Of a stretch of DNA of 64,000 nucleotides, positions 11,101-26,100 are shown in pieces. A model generated the notes under the pieces. It was not told the origin of the DNA. It did no database searches and saw only the letters and a program-made list of their open reading frames with translations. Source of the stretch: Ciona intestinalis. Lineage: Eukaryota > Chordata > Ascidiacea > Phlebobranchia > Cionidae. Position numbers and translations under genes: made by a program. Every line of letters starts with the position of its first letter. Position 1 is the first letter of the stretch. The stretch spans positions 8,590,745 through 8,654,744 of the forward strand of contig NC_020166.2 of assembly GCF_000224145.3 (NCBI RefSeq). The letters are read 5' to 3'.

Positions 11101-14100
11101 CATAGTTTCCGGGTTCAAGGCTCGATGCTGCTACCATAGTGAGTGTATGTGTCCTTGGGCAGGAAATAAAAAGTTATAGAAATGAAAAATAACAGCATTT
11201 TGTATTCTATCACTTGGTAAATAGCATATTCTACGTAATATGAATAAACTAAACTAATAAATTCTACAGGAAGCAAAAGAGCGTGAAGCAGAGAAACGGG
11301 AACAAGAGGTTTGTGGTTTTTGATTGTTTATGTTTAATTGCTTTTTCGTCCACTATTTCCATCCTAGTATTGTTTGTCCTTCAAATCAGTTGGATTTACA
11401 AAGTTCAGCAAAAAGAGCATTAGATAGTTGCTGTTACTAAATGAATAAACCAAACTGTACACCAGTTAATCTTGGCGGTAATCAACTAAGTTACGCCCCA
11501 ATTTTAAGTTCCATGGCGTGCCTCACTGGTGCCATGGCATGCCTTACTATAGAACCTCACCCATATAGAATAGAACGTGCATATACAATGTTAGGGTAAT
11601 GGGCCAACTCTGGCCTAAATCTCAGGTTCCATGACATGCTTTACTGTAGACACCACCCAAACACAGATAAAAATTAATGCGATCTTTACAGGGAGATGAT
11701 TTGAGCGAATGTGATGATTGCGCGAGTGAGAGCGACGTGCCTAACAGTGAGATAGACGTTGAAACAGGCCGCTGGAAGATGGGTCTAATCACAACTTCGC
11801 TGGCTTGCCATGAACCTCGACAGTTTTCCAACGACGGGAATTCGAGCGCAACATTTTCACCGTCGCCGTTTGGTTATAAAGAGTCGTGTCGTAGGAAGAG
11901 ACGAAGGTATGTAGCAGACTGGCTTTTTATGGATTGTTTTATATAATAAGCTGCATGTGTATAGTGTAGTAGCACTGCCTTGGTAGTTAGAGGGCTCGCA
12001 TCCAAAGTAAAAAAAGATTTTAGGATCGATGCTACTCTCCAACTAATCAGTGACCACTGGGTTAAAGCAATTACTACTAACTGTCGTGTCCAAGGCTTAA
12101 GGGCAAACATACCATAATAGTAGCAACACTAAGTCTTAAACCTTTACTATTTGGTCTTTAAACAAACATTCCAACCACTGTGCCATGGCACCAGGTATTG
12201 ATATAACAACCACAAACACAGTTTAAAATCATGTTCCATCCAGAATGCGACTTCGTTCACAATTGTCATCAAGAACCACCCTCCACCAACCTAGTGGAGA
12301 TGATGAGCCAAGTAATCAACCGACCACTCTGCACAAGAGATCACAACGAAGCTCATCGTTGCGATACAGGTGTTATAACTTTCTATTCTGTATAGGTGAG
12401 GTCCTACAGCATCATGTAATGGGACCTGGGATTTAGACCAGAGTTGGCCCAATATTCCAACATTGTATATGCACATTCTATTCTATATGGATGAGGTCCT
12501 ACAGTGAGGCACGCCATGGGACCTGGGGTTTAGACCAGAGTTGGTCCATTACCCCAACATTGTATATGCACATTCTATTCTATATGGATGAGGTCCTACA
12601 GTGAGGCATGCCATGGGACTTGGGATTTAGACCAGAGTTCCCATTACCCCAACATCGTATATGCACATTCTATTCTATATGGATGAGGTCCTACAGTGAG
12701 GCACGCCATGGGACCTGGGGTTTAGACCAGAGTTGGTTCATTACCCCAACATCGTATATGCACATTCTATTCTATATGGATGAGGTCCTACAGTGAGGCA
12801 CGCCATGGGACCTGGGGTTTAGACCAGAGTTGGCCCATTACCCCAACATTGTATATGCACATTCTATTCTATATGGATGAGTTCCTACAGTGAGGCACGC
12901 CATGGGACCTGGGATTTAGACCAGAGTTGGTTCATTACCCCAACATTGTATATGCACATTCTATTCTATATGGATGAGTTCCTACAGTGAGGCACGCCAT
13001 GGGACCTGGGATTTAGACCAGAGTTGGTCCATTACCCCAACATTGTATATGCACATTCTATTCTATATGGTTGAGTTCCTACAGTGAGGCATGCCATGGG
13101 ACCTGGGATTTAGACCAGAGTTGGCCCATTACCCCAACATTGTATATGCACATTCTATTCTATATGGTTGAGTTCCTACAGTGAGGCATGCCATGGGACC
13201 TGGGATTTAGACCAGAGTTGGTCCATTACCCCAACATTGTATATGCACATTCTATTTTATATGGTTGAGATCCTACAGTGAGGCATGCCATGGGACCTGG
13301 AATTTAGACCAGAGTTGGCCCATTACCCCAATATTGTATATGTACAATCTATTCTATATGGTTGAGTTCCTACAGTGAGGCATGCCATGGGACCTGGGAT
13401 TTAGACCAGAGTTGGTCCATTACCCCAACATTGTATATGCACATTCTATTTTATATGGTTGAGATCCTACAGTGAGGCATGCCATGGGACCTGGAATTTA
13501 GACCAGAGTTGGCCCATTACCCCAATATTGTATATGCACATTTTATTCTATATGGGTAAGGTCCTACAGTGAGGCATGCCAGGGGACCTGGGATTTAGAC
13601 CAGAGTTGGCCATTACCCCAACATTGTATATGCACATTCTATTTTATATGNNNNNNNNNNNNNNNNNNNNNNNNNNNNNNNNNNNNNNNNNNNNNNNNNN
13701 TATGCACATTCTATTCTATATGGGTGAGGTCCTATAGTGAGGCACGCCATGGGACCTGGGGTTTAGACCAGAGTTGGCCCATTACCCCAACATTGTATAT
13801 GCACATTCTATTCTATATGGATGAGGTCCTACAGTGAGGCACGCCATGGGACCTGGGGTTTAGACCAGAGTTGGTTCATTACCCCAACATTGTATATGCA
13901 CATTCTATTCTATATGGATGAGGTCCTACAGTGAGGCATGCCATGGGACCTGGGGTTTAGACCAGAGTTGGTTCATTACCCCAACATTGTATATGCACAT
14001 TCTATTCTATATGGGTGAGGTCCTACAGTGAGGCACGCCATGGGACCTGGAATTTAGACCAGAGTTCCCATTACCTCTCTCTAGGTGCTATAACACATTG

Positions 14101-17100
14101 GAGACCACTGGAGCAATTTCCTCCAAGATTTTTCCTTGCTCATGGGCCTTTAATAGTAACAGCATTGAGCATTGAACCCGGTATCCTTCGGTTTAGTATC
14201 GGATAATTTTTTTACACGCATTTAACTTCTTTTCTTCTCAGTGTTCGTTCCCATGGCGTGCAGAGTTCTGACACTTGTACTTGCTCCGATGACAGTTCAA
14301 TGTACCAACATGGAGACATGCAACGACCGAAGCGACGACGCTCTCTCAGTAAAAGCAGGCGGCGAAGATACCGAAGAAAATCGCCGGTGAACCTAAAATC
14401 TTTGGAGGAAAATAAAAAGGACAAACATGAGGACAAACCTTCGATTCGGTTAATTGTGACTGAGATTGAATCTGAGGCAGAAAGTGGCCATCGCATGTTA
14501 AAGAATAAGCAGGAGAATCATCACGAAAAAAATGCAAACTTTCTTTCAGTAAATGAGGCATTACGCAGAGGCCGTATGTCTTCGTTATCGAGTGAAACAT
14601 CATCTTGTAATGAAGTTTGCAACGATTGTTCAGAGCAGAACAATACGGAGAAAAAGCCATGTTTTAACCCAGGTGAATTGCATTATAACTTTGTTTATAA
14701 CTTGTATTTAATATATTGTTTATTATATTACGTAATACTGATATATATATATATTCAAAAACAAAAATCAAAGTAAAAAATATTTTTTTGAAAAGTATCA
14801 GTTAGGAGCATGTACCAATTGTATGTTATTTTGTAATAAACATAGAATGCAATGCTTTATACAAAAAACTCATGTCTAGTAAAATAACAAAGAAGTAAAA
14901 ATTAATAATAAGACAGTCAGTAAATATAAATATTATTCAAATTTTCTAAAAACAAAAAAATAATGATAAAATTTGTAAAAATGTACAGGTTGATGTGCTA
15001 TTAGTGTGTTTTTGCATTAAACATAAATTAATCTAATAATTGTTTTTTTAGGTTGCTGTAACTCCAAGTTTAGTTCTACAGAATTCTCGTTCAGAAGGTT
15101 AAGTGATTCATCCTCCATGTGGGGAGATAATGAAAGTGAACAGGTAGAAATGAATGGAAGTAATATATATATATATATGTAATATTATGTAAACTTTTAT
15201 TGAAACTGAACCGGTGGCTCTCTGTTTTCATTGAATGAAGGAACTGAGCGACACGTGGTGTATGAATGAATGTAACTTATTTATCCTCGCGTGGCGGGGC
15301 AACAACAGTCGTTATAACTTGGGTGTTATGTTTCATACACCTTGTGCCCGCTTACAAGTTACCACGTACGTAACTTTGTGGGTGATTGTTGGCCTATATT
15401 TCCCGGTTTAGAGACAAACGGTGTAACCACTGTTTTACAGCAATTCGATGAAAATCTTATTTAATGTTAAGCTTTATACAAACTGCAAGCGCAGATTACA
15501 TTTGTGTTTTGTATAACTTGTATTTTTGGCATGCCTGGCGTAGCTCACTCATATAGAATAACATGCGCATATCAAAATATTTTCTAACCATAACTTACAC
15601 AGGTTGTAGAAGTGGAAATTGCACAAGACGAAAACATCGGCAGAAAACTTCCCGTACGTTCCCCTACCACCAACAAAGACACTGAAAACCAGAAACCTGA
15701 AACTTTGCCGTCCCACCAACACCATGTTATACACACCAAGAAACACAGCCCTAACTCTCTATTCCCTGCTCCAACTAACACCCATGCAAACCGCCTAAAG
15801 ACGATGAAGGGTTGCAATACACCGCCGATGTTTCTTAGGAACGAACTCAGGAAAGACGGCAACGGCAGTTGTGTGAACGGGAGTAAAACCAATAAAGGAA
15901 GCCATGTTGGAATTGAGGACGACTACGATTGCTATTTGATGGAAAATAAATTCGGTAAATCAAGTTTTTTAGATTTTAAATTAATTAATTAATTCAGCAC
16001 TGTGGCACAAAGGTTTTATTGCTTGCTTCTGGTCTAAAACATACTGGGTCAAGGAATCCCTTTATATTATTCTATATATCTATTTGTGGCACTTCATTTC
16101 ATGAAACGTGAGATTTGGGCCAAAGTTGAATAAATAAAACTTATTTATCCTTGAATGACCGGAAAGCGACAGTCGTTATAACACGGATGTTCTGTTCCAT
16201 ACACCTCAGGCCCGCTTACAAGTTACCACGTATGTAACTTATTTATCCTCACGTGGCGGGCCAACAACAGTTGATATAACACAGGTGTTCTGTTTCATAT
16301 ACTTCGTGCCCCCTTTCGAGCCATGTACGTAACTTTGTGGGTTGGCCCATTACCCCATCATACAGAGATTTAAACTAAAGTTAATATTATCTTCCACAAT
16401 TATAGGAATGGGGCCAGCTGAGTATTTCCAAACCAACAACAACCTGCTATCACCTGTCAATCCATCGCCTGTCAAAACAACTGGTGATCCTGCTGCTGAT
16501 GACATCAATATCGATGAAGATCAAACGATTGCTGTGATATCAGAGGATGGAAAATACTATGAGGTCGGTAAATGAATGTAACTTGTGAATGTATCTGATT
16601 TCCCTGTAAGGTGTCTGGTATGTATGTATGTATGTATGTATGTATGAATGAATGTATGAATGTAACTTGTTAATGTATCGTGATGTTTCTAAATGTAACT
16701 TGTTTATCCTATAAATGAATAAATGAATGTAACTTAGTTGTCCTAATGAAAACTCAACTCTAGGCATGAGGTGTATAATTGAGCGATGTGTGTCATGAAG
16801 ACACATGTTTAGTTATTTACAACGACAGTCGTTATAACACGGGTGTCCTGTTTCATACACCTCGTGCCCGCTTACAAGTTACCATGTATGTAACTTTGTG
16901 GGTGATTATTCCATGTATTTGTTTGTTATATATGGCTGACAATTCAGAGACCCTTACTATAATATGATTATTATTTTTTACTTTTTCCCAGTATCAGGAG
17001 AACTATGACGTTGTCCAACTTGAAGAGAAACTGGATGAGACGAGTGCGATGCTGACTGACCAATGTAATACACAATCTTACCACTGTTTATCTAAAGTAT

Positions 17101-20100
17101 ATTTTGTGCTTAGTAAAGGTGGCTGTACACAGCAGCGTGCGAAGTCGTATGCAAACCCATTACCGAGTTCCGCATGTGGCAGCGAAATCCGGACAAAACG
17201 GACGAATTCGGGATACTGTGTACAGCCACCTTATTCCCTTTTGTTCGATTTCCAATAAATTTTAAGTTTGCTTTATTACGTTTAAAAAAAGCTCTTCTGG
17301 TAATTATTTCTCTTTCTTGCTGTAAATAATTTGACTTTTGTGTTTAGAGAGATGGATACAATTATGCCTGGCACCAAACTATTTATTAAACTACTTTTAT
17401 TTAACTTTAAGTTGTTTGAGCCAACAGTTTAAAGTTGCAATAAATGGTGAGAAAAACCATCTTAGATTATGATACCTTGCGGTAACAGTTCAAACAAATG
17501 AATTATATTTATTTAACTTTAAGTTGTTCAAGCCAACAGTTTAAACGACCTTTATTTACCTTAGTTTCCGACATCTCCCCGACATCAAGACGAGCCAGGT
17601 GGAAGCTGAAGAACAAAAAGATGACGGATCGTTACCAGAAGTTTTCGAGGGCGTTTGTGAATTTGTTCTGCAAATGGAGGTGTTGTCCTGCTGGGTGGTC
17701 GGTGAGTCATCAATAGTGGGTGTGATGTCATAGTGTGTGTTTATGTTTTGCATGTGATGTCATAGCGTGTTAACAATTTAAAAAAAAATCAAAAGCCTTT
17801 TTAAATAATAAGAAAGCAATAGGCTGATATTCTAAGTTTCATTCCTCACCTTAAAAGAATAGAATCTCTATTATTAGGTGTCTATAAACTGCCTCAGTTA
17901 GGTCTAGATGGTAGCACCCTGGCTGTTGGGGTAATGGGGCAACTCTGGCCTAAATGTTATGTGTATATACAAATTTTTATGTGTATGTCATTAAAAAGTT
18001 GGTAAATTTATAATGTATATACAATATAACTAAAATATTAACTTGCTAACCCGTTTTTTGTTGTTCAGAAAATCCAGCGTAAAGTTCGCCGAATTGTGCT
18101 CAACCCGTTCACTGACCTCCTTATAACATTATGCATCGCCCTAAATACTTTGTTCATGTCATTGGAGCAACACCCGATGGAGGCTTGGTTCGCCAAGATC
18201 TTGGACAACGCTAATGTGGTGAGATTTTATTCCTCGGTATTTATTTAAAAAGATAAAATTTGGGTACTTGGCTTTTTAATGCGGGAAGCTACTACTAGTG
18301 TAAGCACTATACATAAGTGGAAAATTCCACAAAGTTGACATTCTTTTCCTTTTTTTATCCATAGTGTGTTTTAATGACTGCTGTTTTGTTGTTGATTTCC
18401 TTCTTTTTGTAACTTACATGATCTTCCCTATCGTTTAGAAAGATTAAAAAAGTTATGTTATGTTAAAATTTTTTTGTTTGTTTTTGGTTTGTTTTTGGGG
18501 TAAAGTTAACTAGTTTGTTTTGCGTTTTGTGAAGATGCAAGATAAGGATTTTCCAAAAATAGTGTTTGTGTTTATGCATTAATTCAAGTTTGTGCATTAT
18601 ATACGCTAAACCTAGAAAATGTATATTTTAAAAGTAGCAAAAACAATAAACTATGAAACTACGTTCCTACCATGTTTCTAACAATAAATGTTTTCCACAG
18701 TTTTTCACGATTGTCTTCACTGTAGAGATGCTAATGAAGATCATAGGGTTAAGTCCGTACACTTATTTCAATGAGAGATGGAATGTGTTCGATGCAGTCG
18801 TCGTGCTTTTCAGTTTGCTTGAACTTTTGCTTAACTCAACTCAAGGTCTCTCAGTGTTCAGAGCGTTTCGATTGGTAAGTTGATTGAATGTAACTTGTTT
18901 ATCCTTACGAAGCGGGGCATTGATAGTCGTTATAACACAAGTGTTCTGTTTCATACGCCTCTTGCTTGCTTACCAGTCATCAAGTATGTAACTTTGTAGG
19001 TGATTTTTCGAGGATTTAATTTTAAAAGTTTTTTTAGTTTTTTCTGTAATCTTCTGTTTTTTCCTCAGATGCGAATATTGAAGCTTGCTAAACAGTGGCC
19101 AACCTTGAACAAACTGTTGAGGATAATCGGTAAAACTTTGGGTCAACTTTGGCACCTGACTCTTGTCTTGTTTCTTGTTCTTTTCATCTTTGCTGTGGTA
19201 GGGATGCAGTTACTCAGGGAATCTTACATCTCCCATTACTTAGAACACAATCAGGTGGGTGGGAATGACCTTTAATGTTTCGCTAGCAATTTGTTTGTGT
19301 ATTGAACGAATGAATGTACCTTTTTTAACCTACATTCAATGACAGTTGTTATATGTTCTGTTAGCTTGGATACCACAAACCTTTTAACACAATGTGGTTG
19401 GTGAGAACGACTTGTCTTTATATTATGGGTGTTTTTATGGATGGATGAATGTAACTTATATATTTCTGTGGGACACAACAGTCGTTATACCATGGGTGTT
19501 CTGTTTCATACACCTCGTGCCTGTTCACGAGTTACCACGTATGTAACTTATTTATTCTCGCATGGCGGGGCAATGACAGTCAACAGTCGACAGTCGTTAT
19601 AACACGGGTATTCTTTTTCACACACCTCGTGCCTGTTCACGAGTTACCGAGTATATAACTTTCTGGTTGGATTTTTTTGGTGTGACTGACAATCTGAGCA
19701 ACCCATTAGGAACCACTGGGTAATACTGGTAATAGAACTTAAGTGTCTTGCCCAAGGAATAGTATGCGATTTTATTCCTAAAGCTGTGTTTGTATTCTAT
19801 CAAACAAACCTGAGATCTAAGAGCACAGTTGTCCAATTATTCTATAAAACTACTTTGTGTTGGGGTAATGGGTTAATTTTTACCTAAATCTTAGGATTCA
19901 TGGTGTGTCACACCGCAGGTCCTCACCCATTAAAAATAGTGTGGAATAGAACAAAGCTGTGGGTACCTAGACTTTTACTTCACAACTTTGTGTTTTATTT
20001 CTCAGCGTAAACTACCAGGTTTGGGGGCAGGGTTGACCCATTACTCTGTAAAGTTGTATTTGCCTATCATGTCCTTTGACACACATTCTTGTATTATTTC

Positions 20101-23100
20101 CAGGGTAAACTAGCCAGGTTGGGGGGCAGGGTTGACCCATTACTCTGTAAAGTTGTATTTGCCTATCATGTCATTTGACACACATTCTTGTTTTATTTCC
20201 AGGGTAAACTACCCAGGTTTGGGGGCAGGGTTGACCCATTACTCTGTAAAGCTGTATTTGCCTATCATGTCATTTGACACACGGTGTTGTTGTTTTATTT
20301 CCAGGGTAAACTACCAAGGTGGAATTTCATTGATTTTCCCCACTCATTCATGGTGGTGTTCCGTATACAATGTGGAGAATGGGTTGAAAATATGTTTACT
20401 TGCCTCAATGTTGCCCCTCCTGGTATTTGTATCCCTCTGTTTATACTTGTGTATATCATTGGGAACTTGGTGGTAAGTTATAACTTGTTTATTCTTGCAT
20501 GCAAATACAAATGAATTAATGTGTTTTATTCTATATGGGTGAGGTGGTTGTGGACCTGGGATTTAGTCCAGATTTTGCCCATTACTCCAACACCCATACT
20601 GCTTTCTTTGGGGTTAAAAGAATCAGTGTAGCTTATTTATTGAATAGTCTTATTGTTTTTTTTTACTATAGCAGTAATCAAGGAATTACTATAAAATTGA
20701 TTGCTTAGTCTACCATTAAAAACTAGGGTGTAAAGCTATCATTACTACATTCATCCAACATAAAAATACTTTAAAAGACAGGAATATTTAAAGTTCTATT
20801 TCATTGTCAGATTCTCAACCTTTTCCTTGCTTTGCTTCTCAACTCGTTCAGTGGAGACGTTTTACAGCAAACCACCAGCGAAAACAGCAGCATTTCTGAA
20901 GCGTTCCGACAGTTTGTGGCTTGGGCACGAAAGCAAAGAAGCAGAATACAAACTATACCTTTTAATGTAAGAAGTCTAAACCTTTTTGTTTTTAGTGGTG
21001 TATATGGGGGAGGACTTTGAGCGAGATACTTGACAGTAATTGTTTCTTTACCTTCTATAGACATTCTGTTGTCAAATGGTTAAACTTGGAGTAAGGAACA
21101 CGCCCAAAAACCCAATGAAGATGGAGGTAAAGAAGACGATGTCGCAGAGTAGTGAATGTAATGTTATAACTAATACGGAGATGACAACGTTTACTGCGAT
21201 CACTGAGGACAAGGATTCAAATGGGGATGCATGCGCAGGTAACGACATTCATTGCAATTTGTTTATAATGTAACTTGTATGTTTGTGTAACCTGGGGGGT
21301 AGAAAATTTAATATATTATTGCTGCCGCGTAAAGATAGTGCTTGTTACCTTTGTTTTTGGAATTAATACGCAGGTAAATCCAAAAAAATTTGCTGCGAAA
21401 TTATATACATGGTAACTCTTAAGCGGACATGAAGTGTATGAAACAGCACAACCGTGTTATAACAAATGTCATTTCCATGCAATGACAAATAAGTTCCATT
21501 CTTTAATCAAAAAACCTTTACCAATTTTCAGATGAAACTGACCCAATGTTACAATCACCCAAACCCCATACCAATGGAAATGCTAGCCATGATAAACAAA
21601 GTGGAACTAACCACAAAACCAACCACGAGCCATGCAATGATAACACTGAAGTATCGGTTCTATCACTCAACGGATCTTTAAAGGAACCAAGCAAGAGCCG
21701 TAACGACAGTGTGTGTGCCATTGTGCAAGAATCTAATGATTTACTCAACAACCCAAACAAAGAGACTTGTAAAGAGAAACGGAGTCGTAGCGTGACCCCT
21801 GAAGGCCGGTGCTCATCCAGGGTTTCTCGGCGTCGTAACTCAATGACGTCGCGCGCCTCGGAGTCGAGTTCTATCCCTCTATCTCCAACTTCAAGCTCCC
21901 ACCGTCGAAGAAAAGCTTCCGTAAGCGCTAGAGACCGGTACAGAGGGATCCGAAGCAGTGTGGGTGAAGGATCAGGGGGCGAAGGGATAAAAGAAAATGG
22001 AAGAGAGGATAAATTAACAAATAAAAATCATGTAAGTTTATTAATATAATAACTTAATTTGTCTCTTCGATTACGGTAGCAAAGATTTAGATATATTTTA
22101 AACGAAAAAGACAGGACATATCGACAAAACAACAGTTGTTAAAACACGCTTATAGTTAAAAACTTATAAAAACGTGTTAGTAGACGGTTTGGTATTCTGG
22201 CAATGCAAAACCTTGTAAATAATATATAAATGACTTGTTTTGGGCCAACTCTGGCCTAAATCTCAGGTTCCATGGCGTGCCTCACTGTGGAACCTTACCC
22301 ATATAGAATAGAATGTGCATATACAATGTTGGGGTAATTGGCCAACTCTAGTCTAAATCTCAGGTCCCATGGCATGCATCACTGTAGGACCTCACCCATA
22401 TAGAATAGAATGTGCATATACAATGTTGGGGTAATGGGCCAACTCTGGTCTAAATCCCAGGTCCCATGGCGTGCCTCACTCTAGGATCTCACCCATATAG
22501 AATAGAATGTGCATATACAATGTTGGGGTAATGGGCCAACTCTGGCCTAAATCTCAGGTCCCATGGCTTGGCTCACTGTGGGACCTCACCCATATAGAAT
22601 AGAATGTGCATATACAATGTTGGGGTAATGGGCAACTCTGGTCTAAACCCCAGGTCCCATGGCTTGGCTCATTGTAGAACCTCACCCATATAGAATTTTC
22701 ATCATTAAAAAGTGCTTGATGGCGTTATTATAATATTGTATTGGGTGTTGGGGCAATGGGCCAACTCTGGCCTAAATCTCAGGTCCCATGGCGTGCCTCA
22801 CTGTAGGACCTCACCCATATAGAATAGAATGTGCATATACAATGTTGGGGTAATGGGCCAACTCTGGTCTAAATCTTAGGTCCCATGGCATGCCTTACTG
22901 TAGGACCTCACCCATATAGAATTGAACTTAGTCTTATCTGTGCTATTTTTCTACAAGTTTGCACAACTGTAGTTACCCGGTCATGAGAGGATAAACAAGT
23001 TACATTCCTTTATTTAATCATACATTTATTTCAACCTGTAGAACCAAGTTCAAGATGAAGATAAAACTGAATCAGTGGAAGAAGAGAATGAAGTAAATGA

Positions 23101-26100
23101 AACTGAAAATGAAAAGGTAATTAAAACTTTCCATATGCTACATATTTGATTAGTAGATGCTGGGGAGGAATTAAATACAGTTACACTTATAATTGTCAAA
23201 CATAGGGAACCTCATTGATTAATGTGGTGAATGCAATATACTTTGGCTCTGCTTGTTTGTATAGACACCTAACAGCAGGGTAAAATCTGGAGTGACATTG
23301 ATAAAACACAGTTACACTCATAGTTGTCAAACATAGGGAACTTCATTGATTAATGTGGTGAATGCAATATACCTTGGCTCTGCTTGTTTGTATAGACAGC
23401 AGGTTAAAAGCCTTTTTTGCGTTTTTTTTTTAATTTTAAGACGGGTTAAAAGACTGCTTAATCCAACATACAATAAACTCACCAACTTTTCCCTTTTTAA
23501 AATTCCAGAGTAAACTCCAGCCCTGCTTTTCATGCTGGACAAGGGAACCTCTGAGCGGTCCATGGTTTGAAATGCGGGAGTTTATGCACAAGATAATTAT
23601 TCATCGATATTTTGAAAATATCGTCATTTTCTGCATCCTACTCAGTACTGTGACTCTGGTGACTGTCTTTAATATTTTGATGATTTTAATTTTTAAACCA
23701 AATTATTTGTAGTTTAAGAAAACTGTGTTTCTGGGCAGTTATGTTTGTATTAAAACTGACAAGAAAATCTTGGTATTTTATTTTTTACAGATTTTATTAA
23801 ATTTTAAAATAATGCACTAATATTAGCTTGATTGGTTTTTTCGAAACATTTAAAATAAAAGTAATTGTTTCCTACAAAGTAATCCTTGCAATCTGTTTAT
23901 TAAAACTGACCAGAACATCTGTGTTTTATGTAGCTTTTCCCATGTTTTATATATTTTGTCCAACTTTAACCTCCAATTTAGCAAAAATACATCCAATTGT
24001 TAGGATGTTTATGAATTAAGAAATATAGTTTTTGCATTCAGTAAAATTATAGGGCTTGTATTTTATTCAATTATAACATGTTTTAAAAATTGTTATGTTT
24101 TCGCTTTTTTAACCATTTTAAGCTTCTCGACTATGATCAAAGATAGAAATAACAGTTTTTATTATTTCTTGTACTTTCTCAGGCAATGGAAGACATCCAT
24201 ATTGACAAAAGGCCAGCCATGAAAAAGGTGGTTCACATAATCGATATATTTTGCTGCATATTTTTCACGGTTGAAATGCTCATGAAATGGATTGGAAAAG
24301 GACTTCGTTCTTATTTCACTAATCCTTGGTGTTGCTTGGACTTCTTTATAGTTCTGGTAAGTATTTTTCACATTGTTACCTGTATTGTTCTTATTTACCC
24401 TCTATTTTTAACTAGTTACCTAGTTCTGGTAAGAATTACTTTAATCATATGATTTCTACCATTGTTTTAGTTATAAGATTTCTACTATTGTTTTAGTTAT
24501 AAGATTTCTACTATTGTTTTAGTTATAAGATTTCTACTATTGTTTTAATTATAAGATTTCTACTATTGTTTTAATTATTAGATTTCTACTATTGTTTTAG
24601 TTATAAGATTTCTACTATTGTTTTAGTTATAAGATTTCTACTATTGTTTTAGTTATAAGATTTCTACTATTGTTTTAGTTATAAGATTTCTACTATTGTT
24701 TTAAATAAAAGCAAGCACTTTTGACTCTCATTTTATACATTTTACACTTTTTCACTTTATTACTGTCACCAAAGTCTTGATAAGAATTAGTTTATTTATA
24801 GTGTCGTCTAAATTGTTCTTATTTGCTTCCCCAGTCTTAATTTGTTTCTCAGTTTGTTTCTTGCAATTACTTTAACTAGAATAAAAAATGTTTGAAAAAA
24901 TAATCACCCACAACTTATTTGGTTACTAATCAGCGGCGAGAGGTGTAGGAAACAAAACACATGTAGTATAACTACTCAAAAACACCCTGGGTGTCACTGT
25001 CAGAGTAATGGTCTGAATCTTACCTATATCTCAGGTCCCATAGTATGCCATGCTGTATGACCTCACCCACGTAGAACAGAATATATATATAAATGTAATA
25101 GTGTTCCCATATTATTTTTTCACAGAACTCCTGCAGCATTTCTACTTATTCACTACCACAGTACATTCAAATCTATAATTATTTTATGGCTTTCAGGTTT
25201 CCCTGGTGAACATTTTCATGGCATCAAACCAACGTGCAGACTTCAGTGCACTTCGTGCATTAAGAACATTTCGTGCACTGCGGCCCCTACGTGCACTTTC
25301 ACGGTTCCAAGGCATGAAGGTAACAATAATTATTTTTTAGTGTGATTGTTCAAACTTTAATCTCCCGTTGTTGGCTCGGTGGTTAAGCGCTTGCATTGTA
25401 ACCAAAGGGCACCGGGTTCAATGCTCGATACTGATACCAATAGGCGTATGTGCGTTTTGGCAATACACTTAACAGTAGTAGCTCCAACCCAGGGGTCACT
25501 AATGGGTTGTAGCATCTTTTGTGTCAGAATAATGTGACAACTCTAACCTAAACCCCAGGTCCCATGGCATGCCTCACTGTAGGACTTCACCCATATAGAA
25601 TAGAATGTGCATATACAATGTTGGGGTAATGGGCCAACTGTGGCCTAAATCTCAGGTCCCATGACGTGCCTTTCTATAGAACTTCGCCCATATAGAACAG
25701 AATGTGCATATACAATGTTGGGGTAATGGGCCAACTGTGGCCTAAATCTCAGGTCCCATGGCGTGCCTTTCTGTAGAACCTCGCCCATATAGAATAGAAT
25801 GTGCATATACAATGTTGGGGTAATGAACCAACTCTGGCCTAAATCCCAGGTCCCATGGCGTGCCTCACTGTAGGACCTCACCCATATAGAAAAGAAAAGA
25901 CTACTCAATCATAAACACACATATATATTTGTTAGTTTTCTAATTCCGTATTTACTTACACAGATAGTGGTGGATGCGTTGATAAGAGCCGTGCCTTCTA
26001 TAACCCACGTGTTCTTCATATGCATGATATTCTGGCTCATTTTCAGGTAAAACTCAAACAAATTGATATACACCGTCATAATGGTTTAACAGTAACTTTA

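Noticed and set aside
12385-14080. CRISPR-like repeat array
   Set aside because: Units are contiguous 97-bp repeats without spacers, in a eukaryotic intron.
20132-20476. Frame reading through the repeated acceptors
   Set aside because: Uses a different frame from the domain II pore exon; the conserved frame starts at 20305.
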